A stretch of 64,000 nucleotides of DNA from Reticulitermes speratus (GCA_021186555.1 JAJKFL010000002.1:27444001-27508000), one strand, 5' to 3'. Positions 33,062 through 46,194 are shown, numbered from the stretch's first letter. Notes: a model not told the origin generated them from the letters alone. Numbers and translations: made by a program.

Positions 33062-35844
33062 CAGTTGAAATACAATTCTAAACGTTCCATTTCTCGATAT
33101 ATTCTGATATGCAAGAGCCGCGACCACCTTGTCCGCCTACTCATTGCTATCACTGGAGCTAACAGGCACAAGGAACAAATATTTCGCACAAGTTACATTA
33201 TTTTTTTGGTCAGAAAAGGAGAAAATAAAACATAGAACTCTACACCGAAGTACCACATCTGTTTATATACTATAGTTACATTTTGAGTGCGTGCTTATAA
33301 CCGATTAGATTGGTCCTTGCGAGGGAGGATGGAAGTAGTGTGGTTGGAGTGAGAGTTATATAGCGCCGACATCCCATATCAAAGGCAGCTTGGGACATTG
33401 GGGTCGTGAAGGTCAGAAAAAGGGAGTAAACAAGCCTCCGTGCTAGCCGTGGGAAGGAATTGCAGAAACCACTGGCGTAACAAGGGCATTGCAAGTCATG
33501 CGCTCCAACAGCTCGCTGTCCAGTAGAGACCAGACAGAGACCTAATCATATGTGCGTTGTAAACTGTGAACAGACAGTGTTGTGGCATATTTTATCAGAT
33601 GTATCTGGTTATCAATGATCTGATCATTTTTAGCGACATGGTCGTCTGTCTGTCAAATTTATTGATGTGACTTCATGAACAATAACAGTTGTACGTCCAT
33701 TGCCCAACAACCATTCCACGTCATATTCCCTGAGATAAGCCTTGCTCTCCACTGTACAAACTAGCCAGCTGATCCTTTTGCCTATCTGCATAGCGTTATC
33801 ACAGTAAGAAAAACGACAGCTACAAACTGCGCGGAGTAGGTAAGAAGAGGGATCAGTCAAATGCTGGTTTTCGTATAACACACATTTTGAGGGGATTGTA
33901 AACAGCTTGCAGTTAATGCGTACTGGAGGTACCTAAAAAAATCCTCTGTAATGCTGCCTTAAAGTTATGAGGCCCCTCGTTACCAAGACACCTACATGTT
34001 CGTGTTGCACATATGGACATTAAAGTGTGCTGATAAATGGCAACCGGAACTGTGTTACAGGATGAACGGAAGTAGCCCAGTCAGTACAGTGACTAAACGA
34101 CCGATGTTCGATTACTGGCCAGAACACGTATCTTTCGCCACCACGTTCGGACACATCCACCCACGCACCCTGGTACCCGATACTATCGACCGATCGTCCA
34201 TCTGGGGTCAAGCTGCCGGAGGTTGGAACTGACCACTCAGATCTACCCGGGCATGCAAAGCTTCAGCTTCAGCTCTCCACATATCATGACGGTGTAGCAT
34301 TTAAGCACAGGGAAGACTAAACATTGCCCTGTGTTACGAGAATGATAGAAGAAACAGGTTCATAATGCAAATGATAATGTTAAAACATATATACCTTATT
34401 TTGTGCCGCTCTGAACCACAAACTGAGTAAGAACAACAGACAACTGTATCCATGGAGTGTTAACGAAAAGGAACATTGCCTTCACAAACGATGTCAGGCT
34501 ACTAAGCTGCATATCAAGCAGAGATTTCTCCTCGATAGGGAGATAGTAGGAAGATGGATGATACTTTCGCTAGCTCACACTTAACATGTATGTAGATTAT
34601 ATGTTTTTCCTATACCTTAATTAATGCTATTATGTTACGAGGATTTAGCCACAGGCCTACATGCACGGGCTCTTACTGAATACAAATTAAAGCCAACGAC
34701 ACTCATGCGACTCTGTACTCTTGAACCGTTGTTTTTAGTGTGTTATTCAACGATTCCATCAATTAATGAAATGACACAACGGCGGTCGAACTGCCGTGTG
34801 TCGATGGGTACTCACGTAATACAATTTAAAGTTAATTAAACTCATGCAGACTACTGTATTCTCGAACCGCCGTATAACGAATTTCATCAAACGCTTCCTG
34901 CGAACTCAAAATGTAAATAGGCCTAAACGTAAACATTTATTTCGTATCTAAACCAAAGTAACCCTTAAATGAGTTGAAAGGTTAACTAATGTGGTAATAT
35001 TCGTCACAAAAATGATGTATATCGAATTTCATGAAAATATGTCAAAGATAAAAAATATTTAACGACGAAATGATACAGAGCAGTACTCGCAAAAATACAG
35101 TACATGAAGTGTCACACATCAAGTTCATCAAGAGCTCTCAAACCAAAAAGACAGTAATGAACAATCATTAAACCTTCAAATAAACAGAACTAGAACGAAA
35201 TCAGCAGAGACAGAATTCAGCATCGTTCGTTCATACCAAGTTCGATTAAAATTGGTCAGGCCTTTTGCTTGCCGTTAATAGCGGACGCACACAACAAAAA
35301 TAATGCAATAGATTTCGAATTTATTTTCGAAACACGCCTACAAACCTCACCCTCTGCTTATTACATTTCTTCAATAAATCCCCACTTCATAAACGTGGTT
35401 GGCTACGATACATCTCATTTATCTCTTGCAAAAATGATACTGAGGTCCTCTCAATTTACCATGAACACGAAAAAATTACCGTCCCATAAAACAATAACCC
35501 GTATGTATTAAGAAGCATTCCCTTCTGTCACACGAAGAGGCAGGCGTTACAGAATATGCGACACAAACTAGCCCACGATCTCGACACAGGCGAAAGGTCT
35601 GCCGGGAATGCAGGACATGCACAGGGAGCTGGGTGTATTTCAGGCGCTGTTTAAAGCACTAAATTCCGTTCCCCTTGATTTATACTACGCCTGTGGGGAC
35701 GCTACTGCTGAAACTCAAATTGCGGGACTTATACACTACTACGACAGAAAATAAATTAACACAAGGCTTATGGCATCACGTACATCTGTCCTAAGAGACC
35801 TACATCAGGACCAAAGGATGTTTAAAAACCAAGGATCAAGCAGA
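33062..35844. other. no recognisable feature
   Basis: About 2.8 kb. Open frames at 33276-33494 (minus) and 33996-34232 (plus) are free of motifs I know and are too short to call. Confidence 0.4.
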
Positions 35845-36000
35845 CCAAGAAGAATTCTTCTTGGATTGCTGGACCCTCAAACATGGCACCGATAGGTTCT
35901 ACCGAAACGTCGGTAACATACTACCGATATACGCTGTGTAACATCCCAGAAGAGTGAAGCTCTCATTTACACAGCGGCCGGAAGTCTGAAATCACGCAAG
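35845..36000 (+). mobile_element. hammerhead-like palindromic element, copy G
   Basis: The centre gcagaccaagaagaattctt is followed by ggaccctcaaacatggcacc, ggttctaccgaaacgtcggt, aacatactaccgatatacgc and gtaacatcccagaagagtg. This is the right half of the family unit. CTGAAGA is decayed to CTCAAACA, while CCGAAACGTCGGT is intact. Confidence 0.6.
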
Positions 36001-37706
36001 CAAAACATATATTTCGCTTTCCATTTGGTGCCAGTAATTAATCAATCAATGCAGCTACGCGCGCAAAGTTTTGTAAGCAAAAAGGCAATAAACATACCCA
36101 CCAGCTCTGTATGAGGTATTTTCGTATCATGACAAACACAAACATTGCTACCAGGCGAAACTTTGAGGTTACATCTGAGAATACTATGTAGTCTTACTGG
36201 GAATTGGAGTATATCGCTGCTGGAACCTGTGCACAGAAACACACTAATTTATAGTTCCTGTTAGCCACACCAGATGGACAGCAACCGAACTTCCCTGCTG
36301 TACATTACTTTCTGCCAGCAACATTATTTTTAAGAATCAAACATACGAGTAAATTATACATAGCCTCAGGGTCTGACCCCCCAATGAAAAAATCTGTGTG
36401 CGCACCTGCCTTTACCTGCAAATATAAGCATAAATAAGCTTACAGTATATGTCCGAATTCCCAGTCCTTATCTTCCTACAAACGGAATTCAGCTTTATAC
36501 TGAACGCGTGCTCTCGATGCACGATACATGGCAAACTGCCGTCCTGAAGCAACTATCACGGAATACAAATATCTGTCATCTCACGGAAAGCAGTCGTGTG
36601 CATGATATGATCGGATTATTTCACAGGACTCAGCCTTTGCCCCAAAATTAACGGTACTGTGGCCAATGCCTGTAACAAGCTATATGCCAACAAACTTAGA
36701 ATAAGCCAGGATTCCTTCTGCTCAATTTACACTTCAATCCCTCCACTCCGCAAGTCTCGAAGCGTCTTCCATGTACAAGGAAACACAACTGCTGTGTACA
36801 AAAAACGTTCTTTCCCTTCCGCAAAGAAAATAAAATGTAAATTACAGTTCACGTGCTCCCCGGCTTATAAAACTGGAAAATAACATAGATTCTCTTCAAA
36901 ACCAAGAGTCGAGTTGGATAAAATTAGATCTTCCGTTCTCAGATTAGATGTGCAATAGACGTTACAGAACACGTCATCCCACTGACTGACTGAACGTCAC
37001 ACATGTCGGCTCAGCCGATCGCCTCTGGCAATCATTACATAGCAGGTGCATCCAACTCACCTAGCATTACAGACATTAACTCAATGAAATACAGACCACT
37101 AATGTCGGCTGCTAATTAACAGCCACGAGCGGTAATTTATTGAGTTTCAGTTACTGGCCTCTAAACTAGATACACTGCACACCGCACCCATAACAAGTGC
37201 CTCTGCGGCACCATAATTACTGCCGTTTCAGTTTGTACTCTGATCCAGTCCCGAAGCTGATGCCCTGAAAAGTATTGCGCACATCTTCCTCTTTATTCTG
37301 TACCGCAACTGCAGGCTAATCAACTTATAATACACAATCTGTAACCATTACGGCAACAGCTACGTTGTAAACGAATAATTCATGAAGGATCCTACTCATA
37401 ACACTTCTCACAAACGACGCATCTAACATTAGGTTCAACTGTTAACAGCCCTCATTTGATGTTCCATTTTGGTACAAGCCTTCCCCGCTCTTACGTATGG
37501 TTAGTTCCTAGACAGGTGGCAAAGCGGGTCCCTGTTTACCACAAGTACGAAGTTACAATTCGCGGTTAAGTTCCCGAACGACCGCAAAATGGCCAAAAAC
37601 TATAAATCAACTTTATTACTTGAAACAAAATATACAGGCAGCGAAAATATATTAAATTATTGCATATGTACGGAAAATACAACACGACAGGTAATGTACG
37701 TATACG
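36001..37706. other. no recognisable feature
   Basis: About 1.7 kb with nothing recognisable. Confidence 0.4.
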
Positions 37707-38172
37707 CGTAATATTGAAGCACGTTCGCGAAACCAATGTTACCGTGGAAAAGCAATACGTGTTACATATTCTGAGCGTGCGTCTGTAGCCTTAGTTATCC
37801 AGCATGCACAGTGCACAGAACGTAATATACTGTCACCTGTGACCTGTCTGGCTCTACCATATTTTTCCACATTATCTCATAAATTGCACGATTTTCCGAA
37901 AAATAAGTTACTGCACATAAAATGTGTTTTGATTTTTTCTATGACTTTTGTCTGAAACATTTCTCATTCTAAGAAGAACTGAGAGAGAAAGAGAGATAAG
38001 TGTATATTGGTCTTCATGTAAAGTACACGTTATTCTTCTCAGATTTTAACGGAACTTGCATTTTCTCGACTGATTTTCTAAAAATATTCCAATATCAAAT
38101 TTCATGAAACATGCGGACAGACGGACATGACTAAGCTAATAGTCGCTTTTCGCAATTCTGGAAACGCGCCTA
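37707..38172 (+). repeat. 500-bp interspersed repeat, copy 2
   Basis: It aligns with 27876-28376, with cgttcgcgaaaccaatgtta, ctgtagccttagttatccag, cattctaagaagaa, cgttattcttctcagatttt and gcggacagacggacatgac. A purine-rich agagagaaagagagataag replaces the corresponding part of copy 1. It is about 35 bp shorter than copy 1. Confidence 0.75.
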
Positions 38173-40384
38173 AAAAATAATTTTAATGGAGATATGTCCT
38201 GAAAACAACGGCTTAAAAATAAACATTTTATTGGCTTGATTTTGTCATCGCTTGACCTAAATCATCCCAGAATATTGACTACGTTCGGAGAAATTCTGAT
38301 GAGGGAGTTCGCGTTCGGGTTACGAGTCAGGTGGAGGTTTCGCTCTTCATTACGAAAGTTGGTAGGGGCAAAATTTCGTAAAGTGACTCTTCATAAAGCA
38401 AGCCAAATGAAAGTTTACGTCGTAACCCCATACGTTGGTGGGTGATTTCCGAATTCATTTGCAGAGCGCTTACCTTATACTCGTAATTCAGGACAAGATC
38501 AGATTACACAAATGGCAATCGTGGGTAATTAGTAACTACACAAACAGCCTATATGTAAGCAACTACTACAAACCGGCAGTCGTCTGAGCAACCTTCCCTC
38601 TACAAGCACCCCGACAGAAATGTGCGTGTTTATGCGTTCAAAGAGAACTTCAGTATACTGCTCTCCTACTCCACCCACAGTTCACAGTACAGAATACCAG
38701 TCACCTCAAAGGCCTACAAAAAACCGAAACCGTAAGTCTTCATCTTAGAGTGACGAAGGAAACGCAACTGATTTATGGGCTTGTGGAACACAACTGGACA
38801 GACTTTATCTTAATTTTAATTGGGTGTTGGCCTTTGGCATGACTTAAAAAGGTTACTGAGAGACGCGGACAAAAATATATACAGAAACGTAAACTGACAA
38901 ATAACTCATAACGACATTTAAGCCTCAGAGTGGTTCGGTGGTATCAGCTTTGGCTTATATTTAAATTATTGGCCTGAAGTGGCATTAAAATCCAACACAG
39001 AGAATACCACAGTAGGACTAATAAGCTCTCCACACACGGCAATCCACTTTTCGATTCACACAGAGACAAAAACTGATATAATAGGAACTGTGAAATAATC
39101 TATTTGTAGGGACGCCACGCTTTTACGGAAAACTACAGCCCTATCCTAACAACAACGCCTGTTCATTCATACACTTAAAATTCGGAAACTGTTGTGCTCT
39201 TCAATTCTAATCCTCTGACGTCGAAGTCCCGAAATATTAGTTATTTATAAAGAAAATTCGATTGTCAGGCTACTGCACACTCAGAGGCTTTACAGTCTCT
39301 CTGCAGGGCTTGCTGGCTATCACGACTGAAGCAAGAACGCATTTATTAAAGACACATTTCAATTTCTGTAAACCAAAACAGTGTTTAATTTCAAAGCAGC
39401 TTCGGATAAGGATTACATGTATGATGGCAAATGAACAGAACAATTTATTTCACGTATCTACAGGCAAGACTTTTACATTTCTCTGTGGCGCAAACGTGTG
39501 GCGTTCCTCGACTGAGGGGTTACACGAATTGGTTTCTTCAGTAGTTCACATTCAGCAAGTGATGAGGGATATATTCCAGATGGTGCCTTCTGTCGACATG
39601 TTAACTTATAAACAGTTTCTTATTCCTGCCCCTTATATCATCACGTGACTGCGTTTTAGTGTACATTAAACCCTAGATCAGACGACGGACATAAAAGACA
39701 CATCCGGACCGGGCTTCTCTGTGAAAGATACGTTTCCTACATCAAACCACAAACGCAACAATAAGATCGCATGCCATACCGGTACTTTTCATCTCTTCTT
39801 TCGTCTCACTATCAACACGGCAGCACGATGAGGCCATCTTCCCCACTGCGACTCTTCGTTCTAAAACTCCCGGCTTCTGGGAATTCGATGTCGACTGGCA
39901 ATAGTAATAGGTTCCACGCAATCGGCACAGTAATCTTGCTTAGTACGCGTCTCCGCCAAGTACGTCGCTATTATCACGAACGATGCTAATAATTACTCTA
40001 ACTTTTATAACAGGACTGAGTTAGCTCGCTTTTTGCTTGCAGTAACAGGATTGGCAAGTTCAAGTGCGTGTGAAGTGCGTATGCGTTCGTACTCATACAC
40101 AACTACACAATACATATAAGCCAATCATACTGGTAAATGAACTTCAAAAAAGTCCGCCATTGTTCTATTACAAAGGTGGTGTCAAACGCGACCAGTTCTT
40201 ACGAATTTCGTTTTAACGGTTAGAGGCTTCATTAGTGAAGTGCTTAGAAACGTGCTATAAGTGTAAATGGTACAGACAATGCTTGATGGGATAACGACAG
40301 TGGTATAAAGATAAGTTACTAAACCGGGCAATATGAGAAAAAAATTCCCTTATAATTCTATACAAACTAAACAAACGTAAAGGT
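38173..40384. other. no recognisable feature
   Basis: About 2.2 kb. The plus-strand frame of 128 codons (39262-39648) does not overlap any repeat I found, but has no recognisable domain, and I see no splice context to support it. Confidence 0.35.
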
Positions 40385-40675
40385 ACAGGTACAGTAAAGT
40401 TCACCCTACAAGAGGCCATGAAGGCCCAGAGGGGAGTAGAGGTATAGCTCTACTCTTTCTTTAATCTCGGCACCAGATGGAGGTGGGTGGTTAATGCCAC
40501 GCCCCAGCCGCTTGACTCCCGGGAAAGACAACCGGTACCCATTTTACAGAGGGCTGGGTGGGCCCCAGGACCGGTCTGGACGGGTCCAGGAAAATCTCGC
40601 CCCCCACCGGGATTCGATCCCCGGACCGTCCAGCCCGTAGCGAGTCACTATACCGACTACGCTATCCCGGCCCAC
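40385..40675 (-). mobile_element. tRNA-derived SINE, family V, best copy
   Basis: On the minus strand: ccgggatagcgtagtcggta (box A region), ggggatcgaatcccggtggg (box B), gcgagattttcctggacccg, ggcccacccagccctctgta, ctttcccgggagtcaagcgg and tactcccctctgggccttca. The 3' end is agtttactgtacctgtacc-like. About 290 bp. Copies at 16186, 45590 and 49215 follow the same order. Confidence 0.85.
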
Positions 40676-41869
40676 GTACTACCTAAGCAAACCGTTTCAA
40701 TTTGTTGCATGAAGCAGAGGCGCTCTTTCCTTACAAAAACGACGGCCTCAGTCAGCCAACTTTTACTTCATCGTCAATGCCAACCGCAAGAACGTAAGAT
40801 AAAGACGTACATTAAAAAAAGACAGGGAATGATTCTAAACTACTTGCCAACTACTAATAATTACGAGCTGAAACTGAACGAAGTTCAGCATTAATTCGTC
40901 ATGTCATCGAAAGCATTAGTAACTGAGGCATAAATTATATGTATCCACGCCAGATTTCATCGACGCACCTGCGACGCCCCTGTGCGAGGGCTGCACGTCA
41001 GTTGCGAGATGTGTGACGACACCGGTGGCTTGGCGTACTGAGCACACGGATGTGTGTTCGCTGCAGACACATTAGCTCATTTCGAACATGTTACAACACC
41101 AACACTAAAATAGACCTGTCTCCTTTAAGTTACACGTCGCGAGAACTACTGGTAGTACGCATCTGGAACAACTTGGGAAATATAAAAATGACGTAACAAT
41201 TCCAGATTGTCCGCTCATTTGTGGTTAATTAACTTAAAAACTGTAAAGACTTACGGGAAAAAATTATTAGGCGTAGAATGTTATTGCATTGTCTCGAAAA
41301 CTTCTGTGCGAAGGACAGACAAATATTCAGTGAGTAAAGCGCGAGCTAAGCTCGAAAAGTGCGCATAAACCAGTTTAGATTATCATGCAATGTGTTAGTT
41401 ACGGTCCTAATTTAACCAATATTGGGACGGGTTGACAAAATTTAGTTTCAACTCCGCAATACCAAATCTGATTAACCATTCTGCGGTTCTCAAGCTGTTT
41501 CATGCGTAGATACGGAGAGCCGGAAGATGGAAGACGTGACTTTAATGAACGCTATGCACACATGCGAAAGCGTCGAGTAAGTGTACTACGAAAACTATTT
41601 GGGCCTAACAGCAATGATCTACGTGAAAATATTCTCCAAAAAAAGAATTCGAAAGGAAGATCGGACTGAAGAAGGCAGCAATTTGAACCTTCGGGCTGTT
41701 ACACCATTAACTTTGAACTAATTCAGAAAGCGAAAATTCGTTTTTAAAATGTCTGAATATTTCTAATGGGCAATTTTCAAAACTTCACTTAACATTCTGC
41801 TTTTGTAACACTGTACCTGTTAAACGAATAAACACCAACTACAATTGCTGTAAAGTGGTTAGCACTCCT
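40676..41869. other. no recognisable feature
   Basis: Nothing recognised here. Confidence 0.4.
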
Positions 41870-42010
41870 TAAAGTTCTGAAGGTCCCAGTTCAAATCCCG
41901 GTTCCGGTCAAGATGCTTCTCTTAGTGACCCTCAGTCGGTGTAGGCGTTAAACCTAGCCACGACCGCTTCCTTGCACGCCCATTCCTATCCAACATTCAC
42001 AAATCAATAC
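41870..42010 (+). mobile_element. tRNA-derived SINE remnant
   Basis: gtaaagtggttagcactcct is a box-A-like start and cagttcaaatcccggttcc a box-B-like sequence about 30 bp later. The body that follows (gaccctcagtcggtgtaggc) does not match the other families here. It could instead be a decayed tRNA pseudogene. Confidence 0.5.
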
Positions 42011-42144
42011 AGCCTATCATTTGAAGGTCCACAAGCTAAGGAATTCAAGAAGTGTTGTTAAATAAACCAAGAATCGATTAACGTTCTATGAAACAGTCGG
42101 TCATCAAACGTTATGGATAGCACTTTCTGCTACATCTCTGGGAG

Positions 42145-42260
42145 TTCCCGTGTTAAATTCTCTGCCTCGATATTGGCAAACCTGAGTGAGGATTTTCATG
42201 GTATTCGTCAGTCCTTCTACGTAAAATGTAGGACTATTACAAAAAAATTGGGCAGGACCG
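42145..42260 (+). mobile_element. SINE remnant, family G, copy 3
   Basis: ctgagtgaggattttcatgg, then attcgtcagtccttctacgt matches the central block of 612-800 and 14740-14835. The minus-strand peptide shadow is FYVEGLTNTMKILTQ. Heavily decayed. Confidence 0.45.
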
Positions 42261-43189
42261 CTTCCTTTCACATGTAACATTAATTTTACTCTATACAACT
42301 GGAGGCACTGAAAGCGTCGTTACCTAAAACGGACAAAATAAGGGCTGCTTTGATGCCTGTCTGGTCCATTTAGGTACGAATGTATAAAGAATGTCCAATG
42401 AGTTATCACGAATCACCTGCAAAGCACTCCCAATACCACAGCAGGTGTTCTCACGTTTCACTGCTGGGCAGTAACCATGGATCACCTAGCACAGAAGAAC
42501 TCATTTCCTTCAGTGTTCTACATTACACTTTACAGCATCCAATGCGAATTCTTAAAATTCAAAGAGAACAGAAGCTAAAACCGGCCGCTTTGATGACTAA
42601 TGTACAGATACAACAGTCTTGCTACGAGCGGCGTATTATGCACGTTTCGAATATCCTCGTACAATCCCTTTGACCAACCACACCACAGTACAATAGGTAC
42701 AGTAACCAAACCCTCATTACGATGCCATGCAATAGCATAGTCTCGCGCCGGCAGCACACACATTTCTGCACAACTGAATTACAGGACAGACGCGTTTCAG
42801 GAAACAAAGTGTAAAACTGTGTCGAAAATGTCAGCCCGCAGTCAACACGATGGCCGAAATTTCTAGTTGTAAAAGGCGCAAAATTGACAGGGCTCACAAA
42901 GGCTGTGAGTGTCAGAAATAGATGCGGGTACCAGATGTTACATCGCAATTATGCTGATCAGTGTCCATTGTCTGGAACACACATAATATAAACGACGTTT
43001 CGGAAATTGACCCAATTCCCATTTCCGAGAGAATGGTTTTCTTATTGAACCACAGCTGACTGGTTTCGTCATGAACATTTAAATTCACAGTCCCAAGGCT
43101 AAATACTTTGTTACCATCGTTAACAAAAAGGCATACTTGTTCTAAATGTGTTATTTTAACGCTGCAATCCACTGCCATGATTATGCAGC
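42261..43189. other. no recognisable feature
   Basis: Nothing recognised here. Confidence 0.4.
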
Positions 43190-43385
43190 GTCGGTGACAG
43201 ATAAATGTATGGGTATGGGGCACGGGTGAAATGATAATGACGGGAGAAACCCAAAATACTCAGAGACAAACTAGTCACAGTGCCACTTTGCCTACCATAA
43301 ACCCCACACGGACTGGCCTGGGAAAGAACAAGGGCCTTTGCGGTGACAGGCCGGCGACCAACTGCCTGGGCCAAGGCACGGATAT
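43190..43385 (-). mobile_element. tRNA-derived SINE, family U, copy 3
   Basis: In plus-strand order: aatgacgggagaaacccaaa, cagtgccactttgcctacca, ccacacggactggcctggga, gcggtgacaggccggcgacc and aactgcctgggcc. On the minus strand the frame MAQAVGRRPVTAKALVLSQA spans the tRNA-like head, a shadow common to the family. Confidence 0.75.
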
Positions 43386-44439
43386 CTGTTACGGTTATTA
43401 TGTGGTTGCCGTGACAAATACTTCCCGTATTTAATTTGTTCCAATTCAGTATTTATAAATTAGTTGTTACGTTCAATCGATCTGTGATGTGTCACGTCCT
43501 GAACCCAGAACTGCACGCTGAACTTCATGACTTTAGAATGTGAGTCAATGCCTGCATTTCTACACAACGTTGTACCACGCAAGTGCAACGCACGGAACAG
43601 TTGCCACCGCCGCTGATTTACCTAATTTTCGTGTAGTTCAGTGGTGCGCGATGTCTACGTAGTCAAAACCACTGGATCGCGCACGAGATGTTTAGAGAAG
43701 CACAAGTGCCTAACTCTGGTGCGGAGGTACGGTCCTTACCACACAGCACTTTTTATAAAGTGACACTTGACTGTACACAACTATAAACGGAAAGTACGGC
43801 TACTCTCAGTTAACACATCTACAATCTCTTATTTGAAGCTTGTAATATCATAGGATGGGAGGAAATGGACTGCACACAGATGGATATTTCAGGCGCTAAA
43901 GGGGTTTAAGAATTAGCCCACGTCTATGAGCCAACCAGTGACATACTCCTACGCATTATATTACAATGGGCAGAACATAACCAAAACATTTTTTGGCTTT
44001 TTTATTTTGAAAGTAGAGTATGAATGCTTCGCTTCAATGTGCATATAACAACGAAGGGTCCTTTTATATCCCGCGGTTTTGTAAGCGCTTATCACTGAAT
44101 AATACAAGTTTCATGGAGATCAAGATAGAAATATATTTGAATAGTCTATATGCTGTGGCGCAAATTCCGTGAATGATATTGTCTGCTTCTCCATCTCTTC
44201 CGGTACGCACCAGCGGAGAGCTAAATGTATTTTATTTTAACGTGCGTGAATATTATTTCCGAGCCACCTGAATTGGAAAACTGGTTCGACTGGGACGGAA
44301 TTATTTACAGAGACTAAGTGAATGAGTGATACAAGGGGAAGAAGAATGTTTAGTGATTTGGTGGTGACAACCAGCAGCGGTCCTGACGTGGTTCGGCGCA
44401 CTCGTGAATGTGGCTCGAGGGCTAATTTCATGGACAACA
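43386..44439. other. no recognisable feature
   Basis: About 1 kb with nothing recognised. Confidence 0.4.
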
Positions 44440-44721
44440 GTTTTTGTTTCGTTGTTCTCACCCCCCACCCATGGCTTGACAGCCCCTAGTGGGCCAGGGC
44501 CTCCTCATTATCGAGGCTTCATGATCACCCCCTCCCCCCAGACACACCACGCTCGGTAGGACTCCTCTGGACGAGTTATCAGCCTGTTCGCAGAGACCTC
44601 TATCTGACAACACACAACACTCACAACAGACATCCATGCCCCCGACGGGATTCGAGCCCGGAATCCCAGCAAGCCAGCGGCCGCAGACCCACGCCTTACA
44701 CCGCGCGGCCATTGGGATCGA
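44440..44721 (-). mobile_element. tRNA-derived SINE, family S, copy 3, with 11-bp target duplication
   Basis: On the minus strand: tggccgcgcggtgtaaggcg, box-B-like cgggctcgaatcccgtcgg, gcatggatgtctgttgtgag, gaggtctctgcgaacaggct and cagaggagtcctaccgagc. The A-rich tail ends at 44440. Flanks catggacaaca (44429-44439) and catggtcaaca (44722-44732) differ by one base. Confidence 0.88.
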
Positions 44722-44754
44722 CATGGTCAACAAATACAAATGAAAATTACTATC

Positions 44755-44890
44755 TTCTGGAAAATCACACCTTGTATTCTGATACTTATCTACCAGACTA
44801 CATGGCGTCATTCTCGTACTTCAGAATACAACAATCTTCACAGTCATCGTCGTGAGAGCTTCAGATCTCACCAAAACTAAAACTATTAAT
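44755..44890 (-). mobile_element. hammerhead-like palindromic element, copy J (partial)
   Basis: On the minus strand: ggtgagatctgaagctctca, gattgttgtattctgaagta and gccatgtagtctggtagata, ending ttttccagaagatag. The terminal block matches the family ends, but the GAAAC and CTGAAGATG cores are missing, so it is internally deleted. Confidence 0.5.
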
Positions 44891-45198
44891 ATTTAAAAAG
44901 CCACCCATAAGTGGTAGCAAAGAAGCATAGCAAAACTTTCAATTGCATAATTTACACCTGTCTAGTTAATGTTTCAAGAAGAAACTGAAACACTATGTAA
45001 GGAAGGCATGTTGCCAGTAGAGGTCGCACAGACACAACACTGGCAGGAACTACGTTTGCTGCAGCACACTGTGACACTGGCGCGCAATTACAAGTATCTT
45101 CGACTCCTTAGATCTTCCCTTAGCAGTGACCATTCCACTTCTGCAGAATAATAACAAGTAAGGAGATACAGGGGATAAACGTTGTAAAATTTACAAAA

Positions 45199-45437
45199 GC
45201 GCTTAGATTAAGATAGTATGGACATATTTAAGGATAAATAACGAAACACTGCCAAAACGAATAGTAACAGCCAGAATGTAAGGAACAAGGAAATGAGGAA
45301 TATTACGTAAAAGATGAGCTGATGTGGTTGAAGAGGATCTGAAGACAATGAAAATAAGAAATTGGCATGCAGTGGCCAGAGACAACAAGGAATGGAGGAG
45401 GACTGACTTGGAAGGCAAGGTCCACAGTGGACTGTAG
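45199..45437 (+). mobile_element. 5'-truncated LINE 3' end (family Y), CpG-decayed
   Basis: The frame reads ALRLR, stop, YGHI. After a shift it reads TYLRINNETLPKRIVTARM, stop, GTRK, stop, GILRKR, stop, ADVVEEDLKTMKIRNWHAVA, RDNKEWRRTDLEGKVHSGL and a TAG at 45435-45437. The stops sit where arginine or tryptophan is expected (CGA to TGA and TGG to TGA or TAG), the mark of C-to-T decay. The motifs are those of a non-LTR reverse-transcriptase C-terminus. The hydrophobic 116-codon frame on the opposite strand is a shadow. Confidence 0.8.
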
Positions 45438-45589
45438 TGCTTGAGAAGAATAATAAGAAAAAGTGATAATTCCACCAGCTCTCCATACGCACCTAGCATC
45501 ATTACTACAAATCCACTAGAGGCCGCAATACTATCGGACTCAATCTCACCCACGCACGTGTTAAAATATCAATGGACGGAAATTATGGG

Positions 45590-45825
45590 ATTACTGCAGG
45601 TAGTTTCACGCAACGGCCTGGTCATTAGTGACAGTATCGACAGTTCGAATCCCGGTTGAAGCGAGATTTTCCGTACCCATCCAGATCGGTCCCGAAGCCC
45701 ATCCCGCCACCTGTACAATGGGTAGCGGGTCTCTTTCCCGGGCGTAAAGCGGCCGGGGCGCAGCGATGACCACTCAACCCCTCATACTCCCCTACTGGGT
45801 CGTCATGGCCTCATACTGACAGAAC
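45590..45825 (+). mobile_element. tRNA-derived SINE, family V, copy 3
   Basis: cgcaacggcctggtcattag and cagttcgaatcccggttgaa are boxes A and B. They are followed by gcgagattttccgtacccat, tgtacaatgggtagcgggtc, tttcccgggcgtaaagcggc, tcatactcccctactgggtc and gtcatggcctca. It is the plus-strand counterpart of 40385-40675. Confidence 0.8.
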
Positions 45826-46194
45826 TTTGTCTACATAACTGCGAACAGAATGTGGAAAAAGAATGTATGTTACTGACATACCTTCGGGTAGTAGAAAGAA
45901 TAACAGTTCCGTCAGGGATGCAACTAATCTCTTCTTACTTGTACATACGTACTTTGTTCTCATTTCAAGTGGGAATGTTGCTCTGACTTCCGAGTATTTC
46001 AGCATGAATCGTAATTTGGTTGCTACTGTAATATAAATTACCTCTCCGCTCGTAAATAGAGGCAGTCTTGCATTTCCTACGCATGCACTTCACGTTATCA
46101 AAACATTTCTAGAACATGTCCGTATGTTCTACTTACAAGCGGTAATAAAAAAAACGCGTGAAGATTGGATTTAAACATGCTTTTAGTTAGCCGA
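45826..46194. other. no recognisable feature
   Basis: Nothing recognised here. Confidence 0.4.

Noticed and set aside
32788-33189. 133-codon minus-strand frame and 91-codon plus-strand frame over the same DNA
   Set aside because: Both cross the right end of the Harbinger-like element, including its GC-rich terminal repeat.
39262-39648. 128-codon plus-strand open frame outside known repeats
   Set aside because: No recognisable domain, no promoter or splice context, and a chance-compatible length.
42975-43050. gacgtttcggaaattg as another hammerhead-like copy
   Set aside because: Only the GAAAC half is present, with no CTGAAGATG partner and no family ends.
45203-45553. Hydrophobic 116-codon minus-strand frame resembling a membrane protein
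   Set aside because: It is the opposite strand of the LINE Y coding tail. The hydrophobic look comes from complementing a purine-rich, lysine/arginine-rich coding stretch.
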